This document shows positions 42,286 to 53,000 of a stretch of 64,000 nt of DNA, one piece after another. The stretch's first letter is position 1, and each line of letters starts with the position of its first letter. Made by a program: the position numbers and the translations under genes. The notes beneath the pieces are model-generated. The model was given only the letters and a program-made list of their open reading frames with translations. It ran no database searches and was not told the origin of the DNA. Source of the stretch: Flavobacterium sp. LC2016-23 (GTDB lineage: Bacteria > Bacteroidota > Bacteroidia > Flavobacteriales > Flavobacteriaceae); the NCBI RefSeq assembly GCF_009674775.1, contig NZ_WKKE01000019.1, positions 1 through 64,000 on the forward strand, in the 5' to 3' direction.

Positions 42286-43875
42286 ATGAGTTTTTTAAAA
42301 GAAATACAACGCAGAAGAACATTTGGAATTATATCGCATCCTGATGCCGGTAAAACAACATTAACAGAAAAATTATTGTTGTTTGGAGGGGCTATTCAGG
42401 AAGCCGGTGCCGTAAAAAACAACAAAATAAAAAAGGGAGCAACGAGTGATTTTATGGAAATCGAACGCCAGAGAGGTATCTCGGTTTCAACCTCGGTTCT
42501 TGCTTTTAATTATAAAGACAAAAAAATCAACATCCTTGATACTCCGGGGCACAAGGATTTTGCTGAAGATACTTTTAGAACCTTAACTGCCGTTGACAGT
42601 GTAATTGTTGTGATTGACGTTGCAAAAGGGGTTGAGGAACAAACTGAAAAATTAGTAGCAGTTTGTAGAATGAGAAACATTCCGATGATTGTTTTCATCA
42701 ATAAATTAGACCGTGAAGGTAAAGATGCTTTTGACTTGATGGATGAAGTGGAACAAAAACTCGGACTGACGGTTACTCCTTTGAGTTTTCCGATCGGAAT
42801 GGGGTATGATTTTCAGGGAATTTACAATTTATGGGAGCAAAACATTAATCTTTTTAGTGGTGACAGCCGTAAAAACATCGAGGAAACTATCGCTTTTTCA
42901 GATGTTCAAAGTCCTGAATTAGAAAAAATAATCGGTCAGAAACCTGCTGACAAACTTCGTGAAGAATTAGAATTAATTGACGAAGTGTATCCAAAATTTG
43001 ATCGCCAGGATTATTTAGATGGAAAAATCCAGCCTGTGTTTTTTGGTTCTGCTTTGAATAATTTTGGAGTTCGTGAGCTTTTAGATTGTTTCGTTGCGAT
43101 TGCCCCTTCACCCAGAGCTAAAGATTCCGAAACACGATTAGTAGATCCGACAGAAGAAAAAATGACTGGTTTCGTGTTTAAAATCCATGCGAATATGGAT
43201 CCAAAACACAGAGACCGTTTAGCTTTTATAAAAATTGTTTCCGGAACTTTCGAAAGAAACAAACCATATTACCACGTTCGCCAGAAGAAAAATCTGAAAT
43301 TCTCAAGCCCGAATGCTTTCTTCGCGGAGAAAAAAGAAATCGTAGACATTTCCTATCCCGGTGATATTGTAGGTTTACACGATACCGGTAACTTCAAAAT
43401 TGGAGATACTTTAACCGAAGGGGAAATCATGAGTTTCAAAGGGATTCCTAGTTTCTCTCCGGAACATTTCAGATACATCAACAATGCTGATCCTATGAAG
43501 GCCAAGCAACTGGACAAAGGGGTAGATCAATTGATGGATGAAGGTGTTGCGCAGTTATTTACGCTGGAAATGAACAATCGTAAAGTAATCGGAACTGTTG
43601 GAGCACTTCAGTATGAGGTAATTCAGTATCGTTTAGAGCACGAATATGGTGCAAAATGTACGTATGAAAATTTCCCGGTTCATAAGGCATGCTGGGTAAA
43701 ACCTGATGATGCAAAGAATGATGAATTTAAAGAATTCAAACGTATCAAACAAAAGTTCTTAGCGCATGATAAATACAATCAACTGGTCTTTTTAGCCGAT
43801 TCGGATTTTACCATTCAAATGACGCAAAATAAATATCCAAGTGTAAAATTATTTTTTACTTCTGAATTTGATTAA
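42286..43875 (+). CDS. prfC: Peptide chain release factor 3
   Basis: A 529-residue translational GTPase that recycles RF1/RF2 from the ribosome after termination. G motifs: G1 SHPDAGKTT (near residue 18), G2 region RQRGISVST, G3 DTPGHKDF (near 86), G4 NKLD (near 142). Domains II and III are complete. Length matches E. coli PrfC. A TACTTTTG element at 42258-42265 is a likely -7 box 20 bp before the start. A bidirectional terminator follows. Confidence 0.96.
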   Translation: MSFLKEIQRRRTFGIISHPDAGKTTLTEKLLLFGGAIQEAGAVKNNKIKKGATSDFMEIERQRGISVSTSVLAFNYKDKKINILDTPGHKDFAEDTFRTLTAVDSVIVVIDVAKGVEEQTEKLVAVCRMRNIPMIVFINKLDREGKDAFDLMDEVEQKLGLTVTPLSFPIGMGYDFQGIYNLWEQNINLFSGDSRKNIEETIAFSDVQSPELEKIIGQKPADKLREELELIDEVYPKFDRQDYLDGKIQPVFFGSALNNFGVRELLDCFVAIAPSPRAKDSETRLVDPTEEKMTGFVFKIHANMDPKHRDRLAFIKIVSGTFERNKPYYHVRQKKNLKFSSPNAFFAEKKEIVDISYPGDIVGLHDTGNFKIGDTLTEGEIMSFKGIPSFSPEHFRYINNADPMKAKQLDKGVDQLMDEGVAQLFTLEMNNRKVIGTVGALQYEVIQYRLEHEYGAKCTYENFPVHKACWVKPDDAKNDEFKEFKRIKQKFLAHDKYNQLVFLADSDFTIQMTQNKYPSVKLFFTSEFD

Positions 43876-43900
43876 TACCTTCCCTAAGAAGAAAAATATA

Positions 43901-43936
43901 AAAAGGCTGTTTAAAATAGTTTAAACAGCCTTTTTT
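43901..43936. terminator. Bidirectional terminator after prfC
   Basis: Stem AAAAGGCTGTTTAA/TTAAACAGCCTTTT with a six-base loop lies between the convergent prfC and the gene at 43962; it carries an A-run on one side and a T-run on the other. Confidence 0.9.
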
Positions 43937-43961
43937 ATTTAATTTTAATGCTTCCTTCTGT

Positions 43962-44699
43962 TTATTTATCCGTATAATTAATTCCTAATCCGCCGGCAAT
44001 ATAAATTTTAGTAAATTCTTCTGCTGCAATAATTATATTTTGCTGTAGTATACTTCCTTTAACTGCTTTTTTACTGAAAGGAATTTCCTTTGAAAGATAA
44101 TAATCGTTTCCTGTAATAGTAACGATAAACGTTTTGCTGCTTTCTAAAACCTGAGCCAAAATAGAAAACTCCCCTGTTTCAGGATTTATTTTTACTGCCT
44201 TTTCTGCACCATTTATAGTAAGTTCCAAATTCGCATAGGCAGCTCTATTTAATGGTTTATTGGTTTTGGCTTCTAACAACCTACCTTTTATCGTGATTAA
44301 AACCTCTTTTGGAGTAACGTGATTATAAGCCACTTTCCCCAGCTTATAGGTATTCGGTTTTGCACAGACTGTCTCCGTTTTAACCGGCGTTTTTTCTTGT
44401 GCAGCCATATTTGACGCTATCAAAACAGATGCTGCCACGGCTGCGTATTTAAAATTATTGATTCTGGAGGTTTCATTATACTGAAACTCTTCTTCTAACT
44501 GCGTTACTTTTAATCGGGCACAAATGTTTTTATCTTTCGTTTCCGCAATGAATTTAGCAACTTCTGAATTTGTTTTCCTACTCAGATCGATTACATTTTT
44601 CATACAGGAATCACAAAATGAACCACTTGAATTAGGAATCATTGTATCAAAATTTTCAGAACAAGGGCTTGCTATTTCTAAGGTGAATTTCTTTTTCAT
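43962..44699 (-). CDS. Membrane-associated protein with carboxypeptidase-regulatory-like domain
   Basis: A 245-residue protein. The first ~60 residues (SPCSENFDTMIPNSSGSFCD, then SCMKNVIDLSR) hold three cysteines, two of them as CDSC, and look cytoplasmic. A hydrophobic segment (about 82-100, YAAVAASVLIASNMAA) follows, then a beta-rich region from about 130 (ITIKGRLLEAKTNKPLNRAA) of the CarboxypepD_reg-like type. The architecture recurs in Flavobacterium from memory. A redox- or metal-responsive anchor is possible, but function is unknown. It is a single gene. Confidence 0.75.
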   Translation of the reverse strand: MKKKFTLEIASPCSENFDTMIPNSSGSFCDSCMKNVIDLSRKTNSEVAKFIAETKDKNICARLKVTQLEEEFQYNETSRINNFKYAAVAASVLIASNMAAQEKTPVKTETVCAKPNTYKLGKVAYNHVTPKEVLITIKGRLLEAKTNKPLNRAAYANLELTINGAEKAVKINPETGEFSILAQVLESSKTFIVTITGNDYYLSKEIPFSKKAVKGSILQQNIIIAAEEFTKIYIAGGLGINYTDK

Positions 44700-44830
44700 G
44701 CTATACTTTATTTAAGTTAAATTCCTTCAGGAAAGGTTCTTACTTATATAGAGTACATTTTTTTCAAAAAGGTTGGGAAGAAAATAAAAATATTTCAGAT
44801 TCAATCTTAATCGACTCATTTTTAAGTATA

Positions 44831-44913
44831 AAAAAAAGCGCTAATGTAAATAATTAGCGCTTTTTTTAATCTGAATTAATCAACCTTTACTAAGTCATTA
44901 TATTCCAAAACTA
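44831..44913 (-). ncRNA. Candidate small RNA with own promoter and terminator
   Basis: On the minus strand TTTG (44935-44938) and TAGTTTTG (44906-44913) are 21 bp apart, a good Bacteroidota promoter. About 40 bases after the expected start, a strong terminator follows: stem GCGCTAAT/ATTAGCGC (44838-44860) with A7/T7 flanks. No ORF fits in between. This hairpin is not needed by rpoC, which has its own terminator at 45032. A transcript of about 70 nt is predicted. The alternative is a backup terminator of the rpoBC operon. Confidence 0.35.
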
Positions 44914-45031
44914 AATCTTTCGATTAGGAAGCGCCAAATTAGCACAATACGAACGACGAAAGAAATTTAGTCGACGAAAGTAAATAAAATCAGGCAAACT
45001 GCACTTTAATCTATATTTCAGTTTTTCACAT

Positions 45032-45055
45032 AAAAAAAGCCCCGTTTCCGGGGCT
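45032..45055 (-). terminator. Terminator of the rpoBC-DUF3467 operon
   Basis: Stem AGCCCCG/CGGGGCT with a four-base loop followed on the minus strand by seven U residues, 9 bp after the DUF3467 stop codon. Confidence 0.9.
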
Positions 45056-45063
45056 CTTAAAAT

Positions 45064-45375
45064 TTATGCTTGTCCTGTTGGACCAAAATTAAGTGGTATT
45101 GGCGCTTGTTCAGTGTCTTTGATCTCGCCGTGGGCTACTTCAAAACGATGAATGTTTTCACCTATTGCCTTAAATAATCTTTTAGCATGTTGTGGTGTCA
45201 GGACAATTCTTGACTTTACCTTGGCTTTAGGAATACCCGGCATAATGCTCACAAAATCTAAAACAAACTCTGATGAGGAGTGATTTATAATTGCAAGATT
45301 AGAATAAATTCCTTCTGCAATAGTTTCATCTAACTCAATATTAATCTGCTCTTGTTGTTGTTTCGGATTACTCAT
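45064..45375 (-). CDS. DUF3467 protein at the end of the rpoBC operon
   Basis: A 103-residue protein with the DUF3467 core: EGIYSNLAIINHSSSEFVLD, FVSIMPGIPKAKVKSRIVLT and PQHAKRLFKAIGENIHRFE. Family function is unknown to me. It lies 10 bp after rpoC and before the operon terminator, so it is transcribed with the RNA polymerase subunits, which hints at a link to transcription. The tail (after residue 85) is Pro/Gly-rich and probably disordered. Confidence 0.88.
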   Translation of the reverse strand: MSNPKQQQEQINIELDETIAEGIYSNLAIINHSSSEFVLDFVSIMPGIPKAKVKSRIVLTPQHAKRLFKAIGENIHRFEVAHGEIKDTEQAPIPLNFGPTGQA

Positions 45376-45385
45376 AGTTTCCTAA

Positions 45386-48300
45386 TTAATAGATATATTC
45401 TTCTTTATTAGCCATCATTTCATTGTAATCGTCTTTAGATCCTACGATAGTGTTATCGTATTCTCTCATACCAGTTCCCGCAGGAATTCTGTGTCCAACA
45501 ATTACATTTTCTTTTAATCCTTCTAAATCATCTACTTTACCAGCTACAGCAGCCTCGTTAAGTACTTTTGTTGTTTCCTGGAAGGAAGCAGCAGAGATGA
45601 ATGATTTAGTTTGTAGCGAAGCTCTTGTAATACCTTGCAGCACTGGTGTTGCTGTTGCAGTAATTACGTCTCTGGCTACAACCAGATTTTTATCATTTCG
45701 TTTCAGCAATGAGTTTTCATCACGTAAATCACGAGGTGTAATAATCTGACCTGGTTTAAGTACAGCAGAATCTCCAGCGTCTTCAACTACTTTCATACCA
45801 TATAATTTATCATTTTGAACGATAAAGTCTTTAGTGTGAATTAATTGATCTTCTAAGAATAATGTGTCTCCCGGATCCTGAACTCTTACTTTACGCATCA
45901 TCTGACGAATAACTACCTCAAAGTGCTTGTCATTGATTTTTACCCCTTGTAAACGGTATACCTCCTGAATTTCATTTACCAGGTACTGTTGAACAGCAGC
46001 TGGTCCCTGAATTCTTAGAATATCATCTGGTGTAATTGCACCGTCAGACAATGGCACTCCTGCTCTTACGAAGTCATTTTCCTGTACTAAGATCTGGCTT
46101 GAAAGTTTAACTAAATACTTTTTAATCTCACCAAATTTAGATTCGATAACAATTTCACGGTTACCTCTTTTGATTTTTCCAAAAGAAACAACACCGTCAA
46201 TTTCAGAAACAACCGCCGGGTTTGAAGGGTTACGAGCCTCAAGCAACTCTGTAATTCTTGGCAGACCTCCCGTGATATCTCCTGCTTTAGAAGAACGACG
46301 TGGAATTTTCACCAATACTTTACCTGCTTTAATTTTCTCACCGTTCTCGACCATAAGGTGGGCTCCTACTGGTAAGTTATACGAACGTATCAATTCACCT
46401 TCTTTACCGTAAACTAATAAAGTTGGAATTAATTTTTTATTTCTCGCTTCAGAAATTACTTTTTCCTGGAATCCTGTCTGCTCATCGATCTCCACCATGA
46501 ACGATTGTCCTTGCTCTAAATCCTCGTAAGCAATCTTACCAGTAAATTCAGAAACAATTACACCATTATATGGATCCCATTTACAGATCACAGTTCCTTT
46601 AGTAACTACTTCACCGTCCTTAACGAAAATACTGGATCCGTAAGGAATGTTATGTGTATTTAAAACGATTCCGGTTTTCTCGTCAACTAATTTTAATTCA
46701 GTTGAACGTGATACTACGATATCAGTCGCATTACCTTCGCTGTCTTCACCTTTAACCGTTTTTAAATCTTCAATCTCAAGTCTACCGTTGAATCTTGTAA
46801 CAATACTAGACTCTTCAGAAATACCTCCTGCAACCCCTCCAACGTGGAACGTACGAAGTGTTAACTGTGTACCTGGCTCTCCAATAGACTGCGCTGCAAT
46901 AACTCCTACTGCTTCACCTCTTTGTGTCATTTTTCCGGTAGCTAAGTTTCTACCGTAACATTTAGCGCAAATACCTTTTAAAGCTTCACATGTTAATGGA
47001 GATCTAACTTCTACTCTTTCAATTGGAGAAGCCTCAATAGCTCTCATAATTGCTTCCGTAATTTGTTGACCTGACTGAGCCATTACTTCATTCGTAAGAG
47101 GATTTATAACATCCTGCAATGCAACACGTCCTAAAATTCTTTCTCCTAAAGATTCAACAATTTCCTCATTTTTCTTCAAAGCAGATACTTCAACACCTCT
47201 TAAAGTTCCACAATCTTCAATGTTAACAATAACATCTTGTGAAACGTCGTGAAGCCTTCTTGTCAAGTATCCGGCATCGGCAGTTTTAAGAGCCGTATCC
47301 GCAAGACCTTTACGAGCACCGTGAGTAGAAATGAAGTACTCAAGGATCGAAAGTCCTTCCTTAAAGTTAGAAAGAATCGGGTTTTCAATAATCTCACCAC
47401 CACCAGCAGTAGATTTTTTAGGCTTAGCCATCAAACCACGCATACCGGTTAACTGACGAATCTGTTCCTTAGAACCCCTCGCCCCAGAGTCAAGCATCAT
47501 ATATACAGAGTTGAAACCTTGCTGGTCTTCTCTAATATTTTTCATTGCTAACTCTGTCAATTGAGCATTTGCTGAAGTCCATACGTCAATAACCTGGTTG
47601 TAACGCTCGTTATTCGTAATAAGACCCATGTTATAATTTACAGAAATACCTTCAACTTGTTCTCTGGCATCTGCAATTAATTTAGTTTTTTGTTCCGGAA
47701 TTCTAATATCACCAAGAGAGAATGATAAACCTCCTCTAAAGGCGAATTTATAACCCATATCTTTCATGTTATCAAGGAAAGCCGCAGTAGTAGGTACATC
47801 AGTCACACTTAAAATGTGTCCGATAATATCTCTAAGGTTTTTCTTAGTCAATACATCATTGATATATCCGGCTGCTTCAGGTACTACTTCGTTAAATAAT
47901 ACACGTCCTGCAGTTGTCTGAATAATTTTGTACACCAATTCTCCAGCTTCATTAAAATCTTTTGCTCTGATTTTCACACGGGCATTCAATTCTAATCTTC
48001 CTTCGTTTAATGCAATATTTACCTCTTCAGCAGAGTAGAAAATTAAGTCCTGACCTAATATTACATGCTCTGGTGTAGAAATACGCTCTTTGGTCATGTA
48101 ATACAGACCCAAGACCATATCCTGAGATGGTACAGTAATCGGCGCTCCATTTGCAGGGTTAAGAATATTGTGGGAAGCCAACATTAATAATTGTGCTTCT
48201 AAAATAGCCTCTGGTCCTAATGGCAAGTGAACTGCCATCTGATCCCCATCAAAATCGGCGTTGAAAGCCGTACATACTAATGGGTGCAACTGGATTGCTT

Positions 48301-49696
48301 TTCCTTCAATTAATTTTGGCTGGAAAGCCTGAATACCAAGTCTGTGCAACGTAGGAGCACGGTTAAGTAATACCGGGTGACCTTTAATTACATTTTCAAG
48401 AATATCCCAAACTACCGGCTCTTTTTTGTCTATGATTTTCTTAGCCGATTTTACTGTCTTAACAATACCTCTTTCAATCAATTTACGGATTACGAAAGGT
48501 TTGTATAATTCAGATGCCATATCTTTTGGTAATCCGCATTCGAATAATTTTAATTCAGGACCAACAACAATTACCGAACGGGCAGAATAATCCACACGTT
48601 TTCCAAGTAAGTTTTGACGGAAACGTCCCTGCTTACCTTTTAGGGAATCAGATAATGATTTTAATGGTCTGTTAGATTCTGTTTTAACAGCAGAAGCTTT
48701 ACGAGTGTTATCAAATAATGAATCTACAGATTCCTGTAACATACGTTTTTCGTTTCTCAAGATCACTTCAGGAGCTTTGATCTCCATTAATCTTTTCAAA
48801 CGGTTGTTACGGATGATTACACGACGGTATAAGTCATTTAAATCTGAAGTTGCAAAACGACCTCCATCAAGTGGCACAAGCGGACGTAATTCCGGTGGAA
48901 TAACAGGAACCACTTTCATGATCATCCAATCAGGACGATTTTCGCGGTTTAAGTTAGACTCACGGAAAGACTCAACAACCTGTAATCTTTTTAAAGCTTC
49001 CGTTTTACGTTGTTTAGATGTTTCGTTATTAGCGCTGTGTCTTAGTTGGTAAGACAACTCATCTAAGTCAATACGTGCCAATAAATCCATAATACATTCT
49101 GCTCCCATTTTGGCAACAAATTTATTTGGATCAAAATCATCTAAATATTGATTTTCCTGTGGAAGCGTATCTAAAATATTCAAATATTCTTCTTCAGTTA
49201 AGAAATCTAATCTTTGTAATGACTCTCCATCAGCATTTTTAGCGATACCAGCCTGAATTACTACATATCTTTCGTAGTAAATGATCATATCTAATTTCTT
49301 AGACGGAAGACCAAGGATATAACCAATTTTGTTTGGAAGAGAACGGAAATACCAGATATGAGCAATTGGCACAACAAGGTTGATGTGTCCTACTCTGTCA
49401 CGACGTACTTTTTTCTCTGTAACTTCAACACCGCAACGGTCACAGATGATCCCTTTGTAACGAATTCTTTTATATTTACCACAAGCACATTCAAAATCCT
49501 TAACAGGTCCGAAGATTCTTTCGCAGAAAAGTCCGTCTCTTTCAGGTTTGTGTGTTCTGTAGTTGATTGTTTCTGGCTTTAAAACCTCTCCTCTTGACTC
49601 TTTCAAGATAGATTCAGGTGAAGCTAATCCAATAGAGATTTTGTTAAATCTTTTTACCGGATTCTTATCTTTATTATTATTTCTATTATTCATCAT
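45386..49696 (-). CDS. rpoC: DNA-directed RNA polymerase subunit beta-prime
   Basis: A 1436-residue core polymerase subunit. The N-terminal zinc ribbon (CACGKYKRIRYKGIICDRCG, near 70-90), the active-site metal loop NADFDGDQMAVH (near 480), the bridge-helix and trigger-loop region and the second zinc site (CEALKGICAKCYGRN) are intact. It lies 306 bp after rpoB, an unusually long gap within this operon, filled by hairpins and a dispersed repeat. Length and sequence match Flavobacterium homologues as I remember them. Confidence 0.98.
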   Translation of the reverse strand: MMNNRNNNKDKNPVKRFNKISIGLASPESILKESRGEVLKPETINYRTHKPERDGLFCERIFGPVKDFECACGKYKRIRYKGIICDRCGVEVTEKKVRRDRVGHINLVVPIAHIWYFRSLPNKIGYILGLPSKKLDMIIYYERYVVIQAGIAKNADGESLQRLDFLTEEEYLNILDTLPQENQYLDDFDPNKFVAKMGAECIMDLLARIDLDELSYQLRHSANNETSKQRKTEALKRLQVVESFRESNLNRENRPDWMIMKVVPVIPPELRPLVPLDGGRFATSDLNDLYRRVIIRNNRLKRLMEIKAPEVILRNEKRMLQESVDSLFDNTRKASAVKTESNRPLKSLSDSLKGKQGRFRQNLLGKRVDYSARSVIVVGPELKLFECGLPKDMASELYKPFVIRKLIERGIVKTVKSAKKIIDKKEPVVWDILENVIKGHPVLLNRAPTLHRLGIQAFQPKLIEGKAIQLHPLVCTAFNADFDGDQMAVHLPLGPEAILEAQLLMLASHNILNPANGAPITVPSQDMVLGLYYMTKERISTPEHVILGQDLIFYSAEEVNIALNEGRLELNARVKIRAKDFNEAGELVYKIIQTTAGRVLFNEVVPEAAGYINDVLTKKNLRDIIGHILSVTDVPTTAAFLDNMKDMGYKFAFRGGLSFSLGDIRIPEQKTKLIADAREQVEGISVNYNMGLITNNERYNQVIDVWTSANAQLTELAMKNIREDQQGFNSVYMMLDSGARGSKEQIRQLTGMRGLMAKPKKSTAGGGEIIENPILSNFKEGLSILEYFISTHGARKGLADTALKTADAGYLTRRLHDVSQDVIVNIEDCGTLRGVEVSALKKNEEIVESLGERILGRVALQDVINPLTNEVMAQSGQQITEAIMRAIEASPIERVEVRSPLTCEALKGICAKCYGRNLATGKMTQRGEAVGVIAAQSIGEPGTQLTLRTFHVGGVAGGISEESSIVTRFNGRLEIEDLKTVKGEDSEGNATDIVVSRSTELKLVDEKTGIVLNTHNIPYGSSIFVKDGEVVTKGTVICKWDPYNGVIVSEFTGKIAYEDLEQGQSFMVEIDEQTGFQEKVISEARNKKLIPTLLVYGKEGELIRSYNLPVGAHLMVENGEKIKAGKVLVKIPRRSSKAGDITGGLPRITELLEARNPSNPAVVSEIDGVVSFGKIKRGNREIVIESKFGEIKKYLVKLSSQILVQENDFVRAGVPLSDGAITPDDILRIQGPAAVQQYLVNEIQEVYRLQGVKINDKHFEVVIRQMMRKVRVQDPGDTLFLEDQLIHTKDFIVQNDKLYGMKVVEDAGDSAVLKPGQIITPRDLRDENSLLKRNDKNLVVARDVITATATPVLQGITRASLQTKSFISAASFQETTKVLNEAAVAGKVDDLEGLKENVIVGHRIPAGTGMREYDNTIVGSKDDYNEMMANKEEYIY

Positions 49697-50002
49697 AGTT
49701 TTTACTATTGATTTATTTGCAATTAAAAATTGATTCTTTTTGAAGCTATATGCACTAGGCTGTAAGCGTTACGCATGTGCTTACGGCTTATAGCTTAAGG
49801 CCTACGGCATTCAAAATACTACCTCGGATTACTTCTCTAAACTTCAGACTACATTCTGAAGTGCTAATTACAAAACTTTCGTTTACATAAAAAATCGGAA
49901 CGGGTGACGGGTATAAATCCTAAAAACTTTAATTCTATTAAACAGCTTTAGTCTCAGTTTTCAGAATGAACTGAATACTGAGACTGTAACTGAAAACTTT
50001 TT
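49697..50002. other. rpoB-rpoC gap with hairpins and a dispersed repeat
   Basis: Contents: a copy of the GCTATAGGC/GCTTATAGC repeat family (about 49743-49800), a hairpin ACTTCAGA/TCTGAAGT (49841-49862) and a hairpin AGTCTCAGT/ACTGAGACT (49950-49985) with an inner TTCAG/CTGAA stem. The last one lies 17 bp after the rpoB stop codon and lacks a U-tract, so it may be an RNA-processing or stability element. No promoter consensus or ORF is apparent. Confidence 0.6.
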
Positions 50003-53000
50003 TTATTCTTCTAAACGAATGTCTAGTCCAAGACCTTTCAATTCGTGCATCAATACATTGAATGATTCAGGTAAACCTGGTTCCGGCATTGACTCTCCCT
50101 TAACGATAGCTTCGTAAGTTTTAGCTCTACCAATAACGTCATCCGATTTAACAGTCAGGATTTCTCTAAGAGTACTTGATGCTCCATAAGCCTCAAGTGC
50201 CCAAACCTCCATCTCTCCAAAACGCTGACCTCCAAATTGCGCTTTACCTCCAAGAGGCTGTTGCGTAATTAATGAGTATGGTCCGATAGAACGTGCGTGC
50301 ATCTTATCATCAACCATGTGTCCTAATTTAAGCATGTAAATTACACCCACAGTTGCTGCCTGATGGAAACGCTCTCCGGTACCACCATCGTAAAGGTATG
50401 TATGTCCGAAACGTGGTACTCCGGCTTCATCAGTCAAAGCATTAATTTGGTCTAAAGAAGCACCGTCAAAAATTGGAGTAGCAAATTTTCTACCTAAGTT
50501 TTGTCCGGCCCATCCAAGAACAGTTTCATAAATCTGACCAATGTTCATACGTGAAGGTACCCCAAGTGGATTCAATACGATATCTACCGGTGTTCCGTCT
50601 TCAAGGAAAGGCATATCTTCATGACGAACGATTCTTGCAACAATACCTTTGTTACCGTGACGTCCTGCCATTTTATCCCCAACTTTCAGTTTACGTTTTT
50701 TAGCGATGTAAATTTTCGCTAATTTCAGGATTCCGGATGGTAATTCATCTCCAACCGTAATCGTGAATTTCTCTCTTCTTAAAGATCCCTGTAAGTCATT
50801 CAGCTTAATTTTATAGTTATGAATTAAATCATTAACCATTTTATTTGTAGCGTCATCAGCAACCCATTGACCTTTGCTTAAGTGAGCAAAATCCTCAACT
50901 GCGTAAAGCATTTTCTGAGTATATTTTTTACCTTTTGGTAAAACTTCTTCACCCAAATCATTCATTACACCCTGAGATGTTTTTCCGTTCACAATCAGGA
51001 ATAATTTCTCCACCAATCTGTCTTTTAATTCAACAAATTTAGTTTCGAATTCCATTTCTAAAGCGCCTAAAGCATCTTTATCCTGAGTACGTTTACGTTT
51101 ATCTTTTACGGCCCTTGCAAATAATTTTTTGTCAAGAACTACACCATGTAAAGATGGAGACGCTTTTAATGAAGCATCTTTTACATCACCGGCTTTATCC
51201 CCGAAGATTGCACGAAGCAATTTCTCTTCCGGAGTTGGATCTGATTCTCCTTTTGGTGTAATTTTTCCGATAAGAATGTCGCCAGGTTTAACCTCTGCTC
51301 CAATTCTGATCATACCGTTTTCATCTAAATCTTTAGTAGCTTCTTCAGAAACGTTAGGAATATCGTTTGTTAACTCTTCGTTTCCTAACTTCGTATCTCT
51401 AACCTCTAATGAATAATCATCAACGTGGATAGAAGTAAAAATATCATCACGAACTACTTTTTCAGAAATTACAATCGCATCCTCAAAGTTGTACCCTTTC
51501 CATGGCATGAACGCAACTTTTAGGTTTCTACCTAAAGCTAATTCACCATTTTGAGTAGCATATCCTTCTGATAATACCTGACCAAGACTCACTCTGTCCC
51601 CTTTTCTTACGATTGGTTTCAGGTTGATACTTGTTCCCTGATTGGTTTTTCTAAATTTAATTAGGTTGTAAGTCTTCTCATCAGCATCAAAACTAACCAT
51701 TCTTTCTTCTTCAGTACGGTCGTATTTAATAGTAATGATATTAGCATCTACATATTCTACAGTACCATCTCCTTCAGCATTAATCAATACTCTGGAGTCT
51801 GAAGCTACCTGACGCTCTAAACCTGTACCAACGATTGGTGCTTCCGGACGGATCAAAGGAACCGCCTGACGCATCATGTTAGATCCCATCAAAGCTCTAT
51901 TCGCATCATCATGCTCCAGGAAAGGAATCAATGAAGCCGAAATCGAAGCAATCTGGTTAGGAGCAACGTCTGTATAATGTACTGCAGAAGGTTCAACAAC
52001 CGGGAAGTCACCTTCCTCACGGGCAATTACATTACTAGCTGTAATTTTTCCTGTTGCATCCATTTCAATGTTTGCCTGAGCAATCATTTTTCCTTCTTCT
52101 TCTTCAGCACTTAAATATATAGGAGTACTTTCTAAATCAACTACACCATTTGTAACTTTACGGTAAGGAGTTTCGATGAAACCCATTCCGTTAACTTTTG
52201 CATAAACACCAAGAGATGAAATCAAACCAATGTTTGGTCCCTCAGGAGTTTCAATCGGACATAAACGACCATAGTGTGTATAGTGAACGTCACGAACCTC
52301 GAAACCAGCTCTCTCTCTCGAAAGTCCACCAGGTCCAAGTGCAGATAATCTTCTTTTGTGTGTAATCTCAGCTAGTGGATTCGTTTGATCCATAAATTGA
52401 GACAACTGGTTCGTACCAAAGAAAGAGTTGATAACCGATGATAATGTTTTAGCATTAATCAAATCGATTGGTGTAAACACCTCGTTATCTCTAACGTTCA
52501 TTCTCTCACGAATAGTTCTGGCCATACGTGCTAAACCAACACCGAATTGTTGAGACAATTGTTCTCCAACTGTTCTGACACGACGGTTTGACAAGTGATC
52601 AATATCATCAATCTCTGCTTTAGAGTTGATCAATTCGATCAAATATTTTACAATGGTAATGATATCTTCTTTGGTAAGCACTTGCTTTTCCATCGGGATA
52701 TCTAAACCAAGTTTCTTGTTCATTCTGTAACGACCAACTTCACCTAAGTTATAACGTTGATCAGAGAAGAACAATTTATCTATAATACCACGAGCAGTTT
52801 CCTCATCAGGCGGTTCAGCGTTACGCAACTGACGGTAAATGTGCTCTACAGCTTCTTTTTCAGAGTTTGTTGGATCTTTTTGTAATGTATTGTGGATAAT
52901 AGCATAATCTGCCTGATTATTATCCTCTTTATGCAACAAAATAGATTTAACGTTAGAATCGATGATTTCTTCCACATTATCTTTGTCGATAATAGTATCT

